This document shows positions 50,838 to 60,019 of a stretch of DNA of 62,956 nucleotides, piece by piece. The DNA is from Clostridium sp. AM33-3. Its GTDB lineage: Bacteria; Bacillota; Clostridia; Lachnospirales; Lachnospiraceae. The translations under genes and the position numbers were made by a program. Every line of letters begins with the position of its first letter. The first letter of the stretch is position 1. The stretch lies in the NCBI RefSeq assembly GCF_003480315.1, contig NZ_QUIV01000005.1, positions 102,653-165,608 of the forward strand, in the 5' to 3' direction. Under the pieces are notes generated by a model. That model was not told where the DNA came from. It saw only the letters and a program-made list of their open reading frames with translations, and did not search any database.

Positions 50838-51617
50838 TCATCTGCCATCCTCACCGAGAGTCCGCAGAATTTCCGCAGCACGGCGGATTTCTGCCTCATC
50901 TGTGCGATAGCATTCAAATTCACTCAGGCTCCCGAGTCCCATATGTACCCGATCATTCCGGTAACGCATACCGCTCTCCAGCAGCCTTTTTCCGGACATA
51001 TGAAAGGCACGCACTCCTGTTTTTTTCGCGATTTCTGCAATATTCACAGACGTCACGCCTGCCCCGGCAAGGATAGTCACTCTGCGGCTGTCTGACCGGC
51101 TTTGATCTGTAAGCTGCACAAGCTTTTTAAGGAGCCCGCATCCGGCGAGGCAGTCTGCCTCCTGACCGGATGTCAGGATCGTATCCACGCCCAGTTCTGC
51201 TGACTTTTTTAAAGCTTCAAACGGATCTGCACACACATCAAAAGCACGGTGCATGGTAACTGCACAGCTGCCTGCTGCTTCCATCATCTCCTGCATCTGC
51301 TCCGTATTCAGTGTTCCATCTGCATTCAGGCTTCCAATCACAACTCCTTCTGCCCCTTCCTGCGCAAAATGGCGAATATCCTGAAGCATCTGCCGATGCT
51401 CATATTGCGTATATAAAAAGTCACCAAACCTTGGACGGATCAGCGTCCGGACCGGCAGTCCTGTTTCTTTTTTTACCTGCTCAAATAATGGATAGCCGGG
51501 CGTCGTTCCCCCAATTACAAGGTTAGCGCACAATTCCAGGCGTGTTGCACCACCCCGTTCGGCAGCCAGTGCCGATTCCACGCTGTCCACGCATACCTCT
51601 AATATATAATCCTTCAT
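50838..51617 (-). CDS. cutC: CutC family copper homeostasis protein
   Basis: 259 aa TIM barrel: LEVCVDSVESALAAERGGATRLELCANLVIGGTTP, here cited as its pieces LEVCVDSVESA and RLELCANLVIGGTTP, then VRTLIRPRFGDFLY and ITILAGAGVTSVNI near residue 185 (read as VTILAGAGVT). The name comes from an E. coli copper phenotype; the biochemical role is unclear. AGGAG lies before the ATG. It stands between the Nudix and MATE genes. Confidence 0.88.
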   Translation of the reverse strand: MKDYILEVCVDSVESALAAERGGATRLELCANLVIGGTTPGYPLFEQVKKETGLPVRTLIRPRFGDFLYTQYEHRQMLQDIRHFAQEGAEGVVIGSLNADGTLNTEQMQEMMEAAGSCAVTMHRAFDVCADPFEALKKSAELGVDTILTSGQEADCLAGCGLLKKLVQLTDQSRSDSRRVTILAGAGVTSVNIAEIAKKTGVRAFHMSGKRLLESGMRYRNDRVHMGLGSLSEFECYRTDEAEIRRAAEILRTLGEDGR

Positions 51618-51661
51618 TTACTAAGATCTCCTATGAAACCAATGTCCTTGTTACAACCTGC

Positions 51662-53005
51662 TTAATCCGTAAAACAAAACAGGCTTTGTTTTCTGATTTT
51701 ATAATACAACAGTCCCACGATGTCTGCCAGTGCCCATCCGATCGGAACTGACCACCAGATACCGACCACACCGATCTCCGGTATTGCAGATAATATATAT
51801 GCCAGAGCCACCCGGGTTCCCAGTGAAAAAACGGTAAGCACTACACTCATCCCGGGTCTTCCTAAAGCCCGGTACAGACCATATAGCAGAAACAGCCATC
51901 CGATTCCAATATAGCATGCTCCTTCAATACGCAGATAGCGTACCCCCTCCATGATGATATCCGTTTCTCCGGCATCTATAAATATCATCATAAGCGGCTT
52001 TGCAAAGACATACACCAATGCAGATATCACCACACAGAAAATTGCGGATATCCGCACAGCTTCTTTCAGTCCCTGCTGTATTCTCTTCTTTTCTTTTGCT
52101 CCATAATTCTGTGCAATAAACGTAGAAAATGCATTTCCAAAATCCTGCACAGGCATATATGCAAAAGCGTCGATCTTTACAGCAGCCGCAAATGCAGCCA
52201 TAATGACTGTTCCAAAGCTGTTTACAAGTCCCTGGACCATAAGTATTCCAAGATTCATGACCGACTGCTGGATGCATGTCAGCATGGAAAAAGAGAGGAT
52301 TTCACGGATCCGTTCTTTTTTCAGATAACCGATTTTCCGGATCGCACGCACCTGCTTATGATTTACGAGTGTATAGAGCATGATACCAAGTCCTGACAGA
52401 TACTGTGAAAGCACAGTTGCCTGCGCTGCTCCTGACACTCCCAGCTCCAGACCGATAACAAACCAAAGATCAAGTATAATATTCAACACAGATGACAGGG
52501 CCAGAAACACAAGTGGTACAACAGAATTACCGATTGCCCTGAGATATGAAGTGAAATAATTGTACAGAAAAACAGCCGGAATCCCCATAAAGATCACAAA
52601 CAGGTATGCTCTCATGTCTCCCCACACTTCATCCGGAACTCTGAGAAACGATCGAAGCCCGTCAAGGCTCACGTAGGCAATCATATTCAGTAATACCGTC
52701 ACAGCAGTAATAAAGAAAAACGAGGCACAGATATCCTCTTTCAGTCCATTTTCATCACGCTGGCCAAACCGGATAGAAAACAACGCACCGCATCCCATGC
52801 ACAGGCCCAAAAGAATGGACGTTATAAATGTCATAAGTGTAAATGAGGAGCCTACCGCAGCAAGCGCCTTTTCGCCCAGAAAGTGCCCGACAATCAGTGT
52901 ATCTGCTATGTTGTAACACTGCTGCAGCAGATCTCCAAGTATCATCGGAATGGCAAATAAAAGCATTGACCTTACAACAGGTCCTTTTGACAAATCTCTG
53001 TTCAC
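51662..53005 (-). CDS. MATE family efflux transporter
   Basis: 447 aa with about 12 helices. Begins MNRDLSKGPVVRSMLLFAIP, with IADTLIVGHFLGEKALAAVG near residue 32, the classical MATE entry. The start is GTG 53005, six bases after GGAGG. It is a different branch from the MATE at 1125-2498: the two share only the general family pattern. Substrate unknown. Confidence 0.85.
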   Translation of the reverse strand: MNRDLSKGPVVRSMLLFAIPMILGDLLQQCYNIADTLIVGHFLGEKALAAVGSSFTLMTFITSILLGLCMGCGALFSIRFGQRDENGLKEDICASFFFITAVTVLLNMIAYVSLDGLRSFLRVPDEVWGDMRAYLFVIFMGIPAVFLYNYFTSYLRAIGNSVVPLVFLALSSVLNIILDLWFVIGLELGVSGAAQATVLSQYLSGLGIMLYTLVNHKQVRAIRKIGYLKKERIREILSFSMLTCIQQSVMNLGILMVQGLVNSFGTVIMAAFAAAVKIDAFAYMPVQDFGNAFSTFIAQNYGAKEKKRIQQGLKEAVRISAIFCVVISALVYVFAKPLMMIFIDAGETDIIMEGVRYLRIEGACYIGIGWLFLLYGLYRALGRPGMSVVLTVFSLGTRVALAYILSAIPEIGVVGIWWSVPIGWALADIVGLLYYKIRKQSLFCFTD

Positions 53006-53085
53006 CTTGTGCCTCCAAAATGTAAGTTTTATATTTCGTCACGCATCAAAGATATCAAAGGCTTGCGGCTGTAAAAATCCATTTT

Positions 53086-53754
53086 TTATTCCGGATCCTG
53101 ATTCCTCACGGACAGGCGGTCAACAGCTTCCTGAAGTCTCTGAAAAAACATTCCCGCATGATAGCCGTCTGCTACCGCATGGGCTATCATCAGGTTCACA
53201 GGCATCAGAATCCGGTCTCCTGATTTTTCATATTTTCCCATGGTAATGATCGGAAAATACATCAGTTCTGTACTGTTGACCGTCCTGCTGCCAAATGCCG
53301 TAAATGCAGCCCAGGGCACGCAGGAAATGCAGTAAAAATTGGCTGGCTGTCCTGCTTTTACCTTGATTCCCCTTTTCTCCTGTCCCTTTTCCATATCCTC
53401 TGTGATTTCCCGGTAAAAGGTTTCAAAATCATCAGAATAGCCCGTCCAGCAATCGGAAAAGGTTTTATCATCCTCATGAAAAATCGTATAATTCGGGACC
53501 ACCTGATCCCACACACATAAATTTCCCTCCGCATCTCGAAACATGCGGAAATTCTCCATCTGGTTGAGTACCTTTGTTACCAGATAAATGATAGACGGAT
53601 AAAATTTATGACCGCTCTCATGACAGAAATCCAGCAGATTTTTTACATTGATCGGCACCGTCATATTGCATTCGATTTTTAATTTTTCCGTATAATATTG
53701 ATAGTGTTCCCTGCGCGGCCAGGCAGCCATATCTATTTTTCTGTAGCCAGTCAT
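53086..53754 (-). CDS. CatA-like O-acetyltransferase
   Basis: 222 aa, the size of chloramphenicol acetyltransferase. The catalytic histidine region is AHAVADGYHAGMF near residue 195 (HHAVxDG in CAT), and SCVPWAAFTAFG and PIITMGKYEKSGDRILMPV match the CAT core. In classical CAT the oxyanion serine sits in a FTSF context; here it reads FTAF, so that serine appears to be alanine. The residual fold and acetyl-CoA site are kept, but chloramphenicol activity is doubtful. It is likely a chromosomal acetyltransferase of unknown substrate. It lies downstream of the nuclease-ATPase gene. Confidence 0.82.
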   Translation of the reverse strand: MTGYRKIDMAAWPRREHYQYYTEKLKIECNMTVPINVKNLLDFCHESGHKFYPSIIYLVTKVLNQMENFRMFRDAEGNLCVWDQVVPNYTIFHEDDKTFSDCWTGYSDDFETFYREITEDMEKGQEKRGIKVKAGQPANFYCISCVPWAAFTAFGSRTVNSTELMYFPIITMGKYEKSGDRILMPVNLMIAHAVADGYHAGMFFQRLQEAVDRLSVRNQDPE

Positions 53755-53779
53755 GGTATCCTTACTCCCTTCCTATTTT

Positions 53780-55174
53780 TTACAGCAGATCCAGCAGTAC
53801 AGCATAAAGCGGCTCATTCTGCTTTACCACCAGCAGCAACTCTTCCTTGGCGCCATTTAACTGGTGAAATAAGCGTCTCACCGATCGGTCATCGGAGCGC
53901 AGATAATTCTGTCTGTCATAAAAATACCGCTGATCCAGTACCATGGCAAGACGGTCTGCGCAAATGGCCGGTTCCGCTTCATTCAAAATTACCTGATAGC
54001 CCTGATGCTGCGCATCACTCAAAAGAACGTCTGCCTCCCGGTCATCGTTGGCATACAGCACGGTAACATGCGGAAAATGTCTTCCCTTTTTGCGTTCCGG
54101 AAGACACATCATGTTCTGGATAAAAGAAGAAATCTCTGCATTTGTCCGGATCCTGTTTGTGAGCCGGAAGCTCTGAATTCCGGAGATTTGTTCCAGCGCA
54201 TGTACTGCTGCCCGGTCCAGTTCCTCCGGAGATAGCATATTCTCATAATCGCTTGAGAAGATGACCGGCCGGTTCCCGCAGTACCGCAGCAGATATTCCA
54301 GTTTTTCCTGAGAAAGGAGATGCGCTTCATCTACAAGAACAGCACTTGCGCCTGAAAGAATATCTGACGTAATCTGAGCGTCCGCCAGGTACTTTACCCG
54401 CCTCAGCCGCTCATGCAATACCTTCCACTGCTCCACAGCCTCTCCACAGTGGATCAGACAGACCTGCTGTCTTACAGAAAGCTTCATGGCCATATCATAA
54501 AGAAGCAGAGTCTTCCCCGTTCCCGGAAGCCCCTGAAACCAGTAATATCCGGTTCTTTCCAGACGGATCTTCTTTAAGATCTGCCGTTCAATATCCCTCT
54601 GCTGCGCTGTCAGAAAATACTCTTTTTTTAAGAATCGGGAGGGCTCCGTCAACGGGGAGATCAGAAACAGTTCCGCCTGAAACAGTGCTTCCGCATTCCC
54701 CCTATAGTCTTCGCTTTCATTCTGCAGCTCACTGCACAACTGCTCCCAGTCTGTATCCGCAAGATGGTCATGGTTCGTCAGGCGGACCAGACGGTTCTGG
54801 CTGCTGATATACGTATACGACCGGATCGGTTTCCCCAGTACTGACAGATAATACCGGTTCTGCAGAAGCTGACGACGCATAGCCTCCTCCGACACTGCTC
54901 CGCTTTTCAGCTCAATATTGACAATCTGGTCTTCCTTGATCTGAAGAAGATCAAATTCCTTTCCCAGCCGCGGAATCTGGAAAGAATAGAAAAAGCGCAG
55001 TCCGCAGACATCCGGCATCCGGCTTTCCAGTTGCTCCACCAGATTTTTCAGGCTGTCTAACTCCCATTCCCGCATTTTTAACGGCTTTTCCCGTTTGGAC
55101 AGCTGACGCTCCATTCTGGAAAGCTGTGCCAGATTCTGTTTTCTTGTAATGGCATAAATTGAAATTGATTTCAT
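53780..55174 (-). CDS. Nuclease-ATPase fusion (PD-(D/E)XK-like N-terminus + DUF2075/AAA helicase-like)
   Basis: 464 aa. The N-terminal part (residues about 45-140) has a restriction-nuclease pattern: Asp in KEFDLLQIKED followed by IVNIELKSG (ExK), and QNRYYLSVLG. The C-terminal ATPase has Walker A GLPGTGKTLLLYD near residue 225 and Walker B AVLVDEAHLL near 285, then FSSDYENML and TNRIRTNAEIS (arginine finger region). The combination resembles uncharacterised NERD-ATPase proteins and some phage-defence helicase-nucleases. It follows a membrane-protein gene by three bases. Confidence 0.75.
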   Translation of the reverse strand: MKSISIYAITRKQNLAQLSRMERQLSKREKPLKMREWELDSLKNLVEQLESRMPDVCGLRFFYSFQIPRLGKEFDLLQIKEDQIVNIELKSGAVSEEAMRRQLLQNRYYLSVLGKPIRSYTYISSQNRLVRLTNHDHLADTDWEQLCSELQNESEDYRGNAEALFQAELFLISPLTEPSRFLKKEYFLTAQQRDIERQILKKIRLERTGYYWFQGLPGTGKTLLLYDMAMKLSVRQQVCLIHCGEAVEQWKVLHERLRRVKYLADAQITSDILSGASAVLVDEAHLLSQEKLEYLLRYCGNRPVIFSSDYENMLSPEELDRAAVHALEQISGIQSFRLTNRIRTNAEISSFIQNMMCLPERKKGRHFPHVTVLYANDDREADVLLSDAQHQGYQVILNEAEPAICADRLAMVLDQRYFYDRQNYLRSDDRSVRRLFHQLNGAKEELLLVVKQNEPLYAVLLDLL

Positions 55175-55177
55175 AGA

Positions 55178-56080
55178 TTAACTCCGGATTTTTAGTGAAC
55201 TTCCACTCATATCTAAATCCAAAAACACCTTAATCAGCCAGAAAAACACCAGCAGTACCAAAACCGGAATCACACAGGAAGTGATAAGCATCACGGCGAT
55301 GGCTTCTGCAAAACGGCTTAAGGAATGTTCAATCTTCTGCAGCAGTTCTTCGGAAGATAATGTCACATTTTCCACGACGCTGGTCGCCGTTTCTTTTGCG
55401 CTTTCAAGAGCGCCTTTGGCTTTTTCCCAGAGACTAGCTACGCCCGTACCCTTATTTTCCAACTGATCAGAAGACTGGCCAGTCTGTGCTCCACTGTTCC
55501 TCTGCTGCACCTCTGCTCCTTCTCCCGATTCGCTCTCCAGAATCTTCTGTGTTCCTTTTGCTTCTTCCAGGGTCATCTCAATCTGAGCATGATAGGTATT
55601 ATCGATCAGATCAGACAACTTTACACTGGCAGGAACCACCAGAAAAATACAGATACCAAACGCCAGCAGTCTCCTGGCCAAACGGCCAATACTGCGGTTT
55701 TTCAAAATCAGATTTCCAGCAAACAACACGCACGCTGCCGGAATGAACAGCTTAAACGCCGCGTAACCAGTCAGCGTTACCAGATACTTTTCCAGATATA
55801 CAGCACAAAGTACAATAAGCAGATATCCGCTCAAATCCGCAACCTTTTCTGCAATCGGTGTTCCCACATCACCCGGAATCAGCGTGATCAATGCCGATGT
55901 AGCGGTAGCTGCCACTGTCAATTCCAACACCGTACCTTTTTTCTCATCCAGTGCTGCAATAGTCGCTTTATGATGTTCCGGGGCTGATGCATATTTTGCT
56001 CCTGCGCTAAATGATAAAATCGCAAATACAAGCAATAGCACAATTCCAATCCATTTCTTTTTATCATAGGTAAGATCCAT
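55178..56080 (-). CDS. Multi-pass membrane protein with a cytosolic/extracellular coil, unknown
   Basis: 300 aa. Helices lie at about 11-28, 83-100, 105-127, 138-155 and 268-292. Between residues 180 and 250 is a Glu/Lys/Ser/Gln-rich, coil-like segment (EAKGTQKILESESGEGAEVQ). I do not recognise a family. It starts at ATG 56080 after GGGAGG and is three bases upstream of the nuclease-ATPase start, so cotranslation is likely. Confidence 0.65.
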   Translation of the reverse strand: MDLTYDKKKWIGIVLLLVFAILSFSAGAKYASAPEHHKATIAALDEKKGTVLELTVAATATSALITLIPGDVGTPIAEKVADLSGYLLIVLCAVYLEKYLVTLTGYAAFKLFIPAACVLFAGNLILKNRSIGRLARRLLAFGICIFLVVPASVKLSDLIDNTYHAQIEMTLEEAKGTQKILESESGEGAEVQQRNSGAQTGQSSDQLENKGTGVASLWEKAKGALESAKETATSVVENVTLSSEELLQKIEHSLSRFAEAIAVMLITSCVIPVLVLLVFFWLIKVFLDLDMSGSSLKIRS

Positions 56081-56116
56081 CTCATTCCTCCCTCTGTCCA
56101 TCCTCTGGTGCCCGGT

Positions 56117-57100
56117 TTACTTTATTTTCTCATCCAGATACGCATCCAGAAACCATTCCGCCAGACTGTTCGGCCGGATATTCGCTCTCGCTTCTTCTGG
56201 CGTAAACCACTTGCATCGGTCAATCTCCTGATTGATATGCAATGCTTTCGCGTTATCTACATAGGCAGTAAAATTGCACATCAGCGTGTTGGATGGCTCA
56301 AAAAATCGGGTCCGGTTGAATTTCATGCGGGATACATGAAGACCGGTTTCTTCCCGAACTTCCCGCGCCACAGCATCTTCCTCTGCCTCGCCCCGGTTCA
56401 CATAGCCCGCCACCAGAATATAAGTCGGCTTTCCATACTGCTGGATCAGAAGGATCTTTCCTGTCTCTTCATCCGTCACGATCATGCTGACCGCCACGTT
56501 ATACATAGGGAAACGGTACTGCTGGCACTGCGGACAGTAGGGAACGATACCTTCTCCTTCCAGATCTTTTTCAATGAGTTCCGTACCACATTCATAACAA
56601 TGTTTCTGAATCATACTCGTGCACTCAGTTTCCTCCGGCTCCTTACATACATCTACCCATCCTTTCGCCCCGGCTACTTCCTCCAGTTCCGGAATCGTCA
56701 GCTTTACAGCGCTGTGGTCGTTGCCTGCTGCCGGGTAAACCACTTCAAACTGCTTCAGACTTTCATCCAGATACACTTCCACACCTTCGTTGATGCCAAA
56801 GGGGCACACACCGCCCGGCGCATGACCTACATACTGTTCTACCTCATCAAACGGGATCATTTTCGCTTTCACATGGAAGGTATCTTTGTATTTCCGGTTG
56901 TCTACCTTTGCCGTTCCCTCCGTCAAGATCAGTACGGTTTTGTTCCCCTGCAGAAAAGACATGGTTTTCGCGATCATAGCCGGCTGCACCCCCAGCGCTT
57001 CTGCGGCCTCATGAACCGTTGCGGTGGAATCTTTCAATTCGATGACATGATCCAGAAATCCTTTTACTTCCAGATATGCCTTTGCCTTTTCTAATGACAT
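56117..57100 (-). CDS. YbaK/EbsC-like deacylase fused to a zinc-ribbon NUDIX hydrolase
   Basis: 327 aa. Residues 1-150 are a YbaK-type aminoacyl-tRNA deacylase domain (DSTATVHEAAEALGV, VGHAPGGVCPFG, FEVVYPAAGNDHSAVKLT). Residues about 168-190 hold a zinc ribbon (CYECGTEL...CPQC), and residues 195-327 a Nudix hydrolase with box AGYVNRGEAEEDAVAREVRE followed by ETG, as in NADH pyrophosphatase (NudC). The joined activities are not obvious: one cleaves mischarged tRNA, the other NAD(H)-like nucleotides. I chose the ATG at 57100 after GAGAGG; the upstream frame to 57157 lacks a site. Confidence 0.82.
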   Translation of the reverse strand: MSLEKAKAYLEVKGFLDHVIELKDSTATVHEAAEALGVQPAMIAKTMSFLQGNKTVLILTEGTAKVDNRKYKDTFHVKAKMIPFDEVEQYVGHAPGGVCPFGINEGVEVYLDESLKQFEVVYPAAGNDHSAVKLTIPELEEVAGAKGWVDVCKEPEETECTSMIQKHCYECGTELIEKDLEGEGIVPYCPQCQQYRFPMYNVAVSMIVTDEETGKILLIQQYGKPTYILVAGYVNRGEAEEDAVAREVREETGLHVSRMKFNRTRFFEPSNTLMCNFTAYVDNAKALHINQEIDRCKWFTPEEARANIRPNSLAEWFLDAYLDEKIK

Positions 57101-57152
57101 GTTCTTTTGTTCCTCTCTCACTCGCAATAATTCAAACCTGAATACAGTGAAA

Positions 57153-57225
57153 GCCACCGCATACGAAACGTGCGGCGGCCTTCTGCCATCGTCTTACAGT
57201 CTGCAAATGCCTATGGCATTCGCAG
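57153..57225 (-). terminator. Tandem hairpins after serS
   Basis: Leftward, CTGCGAATGCC/GGCATTTGCAG (57225-57201), then GCCGCCGCA/TGCGGTGGC (57179-57153) followed by TTT. The second is a plausible intrinsic terminator for serS. Confidence 0.65.
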
Positions 57226-57247
57226 GTCTGTTTCAACATATTTCTTT

Positions 57248-58537
57248 CTATTTATGCTTCGGTACCATAACTTCCATACCGCCCATATACGGCTGCAGCA
57301 CTTTCGGGATCTTGACAGTTCCATCTTCCTGCAGGTTGTTCTCCAGGAATGCGATCAGCATACGCGGCGGAGCCACTACGGTGTTATTTAAGGTATGAGC
57401 AAAGTACTTTCCATCCGGTCCGTCTACGCGGATCTTTAAACGGCGTGCCTGTGCGTCTCCTAAGTTGGAGCAGGAACCTACCTCGAAGTACTTCTTCTGA
57501 CGCGGGGACCATGCCTCTACGTCGCAGGATTTTACCTTTAAGTCTGCCAGGTCACCGGAGCAGCACTCCAGAGTGCGGACCGGAATGTCCATGGAACGGA
57601 ACAGATCTACGGTGTTCTGCCACAATTTGTCATACCACATCTTAGACTCTTCCGGCTTGCAGACAACGATCATCTCCTGCTTCTCAAACTGATGGATACG
57701 GTATACGCCGCGCTCCTCGATGCCGTGCGCGCCCTTTTCCTTACGGAAACACGGAGAATAGCTGGTCAGAGTCTTCGGAAGTTCGTTCTCCGGAGTGATG
57801 GTGTCGATGAATTTACCGATCATGGAGTGCTCACTGGTACCGATCAGGTACAGGTCCTCACCCTCGATCTTGTACATCATGGCGTCCATCTCTGCGAAGG
57901 ACATAACGCCGGTTACGACGTTACTGCGGATCATGAACGGCGGGATGCAGTAGGTGAAGCCGCGGTTAATCATGAAATCACGTGCGTAGGAAATCACTGC
58001 GGAATGCAGTCTTGCGATATCGCCCATCAGATAGTAGAAGCCGTTTCCGGCTACCTTGCCTGCTGCGTCTAAATCAATACCGTCAAAGGTCTTCATGATA
58101 TCGGTATGATACGGAATCTCAAAATCCGGTACAAACGGATCACCAAATTTCTCGATCTCTACGTTCTGGCTGTCATCCTTACCGATCGGTACGCTTGGAT
58201 CGATGATGTTCGGAATGGTCATCATGATCTTTAATACCTTTGCCTCCAGCTCGGTCTCCTGAGCCTCCAGCTCTGCCAGGCGTGCTGCGTTTGCTGCTAC
58301 CTGAGCCTTAACCTCTTCTGCCTCGTCCTTCTTGCCCTGTCCCATTAACTGACCGATCTGCTTGGACAGCTTGTTACGGGATGCGCGAAGGTTATCAGCC
58401 TCAGCCTTCGCTGCGCGGTTCTTCGCGTCCAGCTCGATAACCTCGTCAACCAGCGGAAGCTTTTCAAACTGGAACTTATTCTCAATATTTTTCTTTACGA
58501 TGTCCGGATTCTCACGGACAAACTTTAAATCTAACAT
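57248..58537 (-). CDS. serS: Serine-tRNA ligase
   Basis: 429 aa class II synthetase. The N-terminal coiled-coil arm (residues 30-100; LRASRNKLSKQIGQLMGQGK) binds the long variable arm of tRNA-Ser. Motif 2 region FRKEKGAHGIEERGVYRIHQ and motif 3 HTLNNTVVAPPRMLIAFLEN are intact. It is monocistronic. Its leader contains a perfect 15-bp hairpin (58595-58630), but no T-box elements are seen. Confidence 0.96.
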   Translation of the reverse strand: MLDLKFVRENPDIVKKNIENKFQFEKLPLVDEVIELDAKNRAAKAEADNLRASRNKLSKQIGQLMGQGKKDEAEEVKAQVAANAARLAELEAQETELEAKVLKIMMTIPNIIDPSVPIGKDDSQNVEIEKFGDPFVPDFEIPYHTDIMKTFDGIDLDAAGKVAGNGFYYLMGDIARLHSAVISYARDFMINRGFTYCIPPFMIRSNVVTGVMSFAEMDAMMYKIEGEDLYLIGTSEHSMIGKFIDTITPENELPKTLTSYSPCFRKEKGAHGIEERGVYRIHQFEKQEMIVVCKPEESKMWYDKLWQNTVDLFRSMDIPVRTLECCSGDLADLKVKSCDVEAWSPRQKKYFEVGSCSNLGDAQARRLKIRVDGPDGKYFAHTLNNTVVAPPRMLIAFLENNLQEDGTVKIPKVLQPYMGGMEVMVPKHK

Positions 58538-58594
58538 TTTTTCCTCCTGTATACGTTTCCCTGTTCCCGACCACCAAGCGCGCCTGGAAACAAA

Positions 58595-58630
58595 AAATGT
58601 AGTATAATCAAATTCGATTATACTACATTT
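58595..58630 (-). terminator. Perfect 15-bp hairpin with T-tract upstream of serS
   Basis: Leftward AAATGTAGTATAATC (58630-58616), loop GAATTT, GATTATACTACATTT (58609-58595), then TTTG. It fits the terminator of the deo operon, 190 bases past deoB. It also contains TATAAT, so a promoter within it cannot be excluded. Confidence 0.7.
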
Positions 58631-58685
58631 CCATCGGGTTGGAAACCCCTAATTCCGGGAATCCGGCCCGTATCGTTTTTATTTC

Positions 58686-58817
58686 GTTACTGTTCACGCG
58701 TTGCGCAAACAGCAATGGATTTTGCCGATGCTTCGCATTCCAGATCGGCAAAATCTGCTACCAGAACTATATCGTACGGAATTTTCAGTTCAGAAAACTC
58801 CTACCGTGCACAGTAAC
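58686..58817. repeat. Repeat C, full-length 132-bp MITE-like element after deoB
   Basis: Ends form an inverted repeat: GTTACTGTTCAC (58686-58697) against GTGCACAGTAAC (58806-58817). Inside is a perfect hairpin GATTTTGCCGAT (58718-58729)/ATCGGCAAAATC (58744-58755) and another imperfect stem toward the right end. No reading frame. The left 33 bases recur at 26197-26230. It ends one base after the deoB stop. Confidence 0.7.
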
Positions 58818-58818
58818 T

Positions 58819-60009
58819 TTATTTCAGCCGGTTAAGGATCGAGTATCCGATGGTTCCATCCGGCATCTTTACACCAAAATCCTCTGCAATGGTTGCTCCG
58901 ATCACTGCAAAGGTATCTGTCTCCGGAAGTTCTCCGTTTTCTTTGAGTGCTTTTGAGTAAGCCAGAAATGGCACCTTTTCGCGGGTATGGTCTGTTCCGG
59001 TATAGGTCGGATCATTTCCGTGGTCGGCGGTGATGATGAGAAGATCATCCTCCCGCAGGGAATCTAACAGTATGCCAAGATTTACATCAAACTTTTCAAT
59101 CTCCTGTGCGTAGCCGGACGGATTTCTCCTATGGCCCCACAGAGCATCGAAATCTACCAGATTTACAAAACAAAGGCCATGAAAATCTCTCTTTGCCACA
59201 TCGATGGTCTGCTCCATACCATGTACAGAGCTCTTGGACTTATAGGCCTCTGTGATGCCCTCACCGACAAAAATGTCATTGATTTTTCCGATTGAAATGA
59301 CATCAAAGCCTGCATCCTTTAATGCATTCAGCGCAGTCGGGCCAAACGGCTTTAACGCATAGTCGTGGCGGTTGCTGGTACGCCTGAACTCACCCTTCTT
59401 TCTGCCCACATACGGTCTGGCAATGACACGGCCAACCTTCCACTCATCCTTCATGGTCAGTTCTCTTGCAATCTCACAGCAGCGGTACAGCTCATCGAGG
59501 CCAAAGGTTTCCTCGTTGCCGCAGATCTGAAGCACAGAATCTGCTGAAGTATACACGATCATGTGGCCGGTTGCAATTTCTTCCTCCGCAAGCTCATCCA
59601 GGATTTCCGTGCCGCTGGCGCTTTTGTTTCCGATCACTTTATGCCCTGTACGCTTTTCAAGTTCTTTGATGAGTTCCGGCGGAAATCCGTGCTCTGTGAA
59701 GGTCTGAAATGGTTTTTTCACCTCCAGTCCCATCATCTCCCAGTGTCCGGTCATGGTATCTTTGCCGAGGCTCTTTTCCCGCAGTTTTCCATAGTAGCCA
59801 AGAGCATTTTCCACCGAAGCCACCTGCTTAAGCGGGGTCAGGTTCGCCATGCCAAGCTTCTGAAGATTCGGGATCGTAAAAGTATCTACGGACTCTGAAA
59901 TATGTCCCAGTGTGTTCACGCCGATATCACCGAAATCAGCAGAATCCGGCATGGCTCCCACTCCAAGGGAATCCATGACTACTACAAATATACGTTTGAA
60001 TTTCTCCAT
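58819..60009 (-). CDS. deoB: Phosphopentomutase
   Basis: 396 aa alkaline-phosphatase-superfamily enzyme converting ribose or deoxyribose 1-phosphate to the 5-phosphate. Metal-site motifs: [13 protein letters not shown] at the start, [10 protein letters not shown] near residue 92, and [22 protein letters not shown] near residue 330 (cited as [12 protein letters not shown] and GTDHTRE). It sits 10 bases after cdd in the deo operon. Confidence 0.96.
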   Translation of the reverse strand: MEKFKRIFVVVMDSLGVGAMPDSADFGDIGVNTLGHISESVDTFTIPNLQKLGMANLTPLKQVASVENALGYYGKLREKSLGKDTMTGHWEMMGLEVKKPFQTFTEHGFPPELIKELEKRTGHKVIGNKSASGTEILDELAEEEIATGHMIVYTSADSVLQICGNEETFGLDELYRCCEIARELTMKDEWKVGRVIARPYVGRKKGEFRRTSNRHDYALKPFGPTALNALKDAGFDVISIGKINDIFVGEGITEAYKSKSSVHGMEQTIDVAKRDFHGLCFVNLVDFDALWGHRRNPSGYAQEIEKFDVNLGILLDSLREDDLLIITADHGNDPTYTGTDHTREKVPFLAYSKALKENGELPETDTFAVIGATIAEDFGVKMPDGTIGYSILNRLK

Positions 60010-60019
60010 GTTTTGCTCC

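Noticed and set aside
57101..57247. Possible small RNA gene between serS and the YbaK-Nudix gene
   Set aside because: Two tandem hairpins fit a terminator region; no separate promoter was found.
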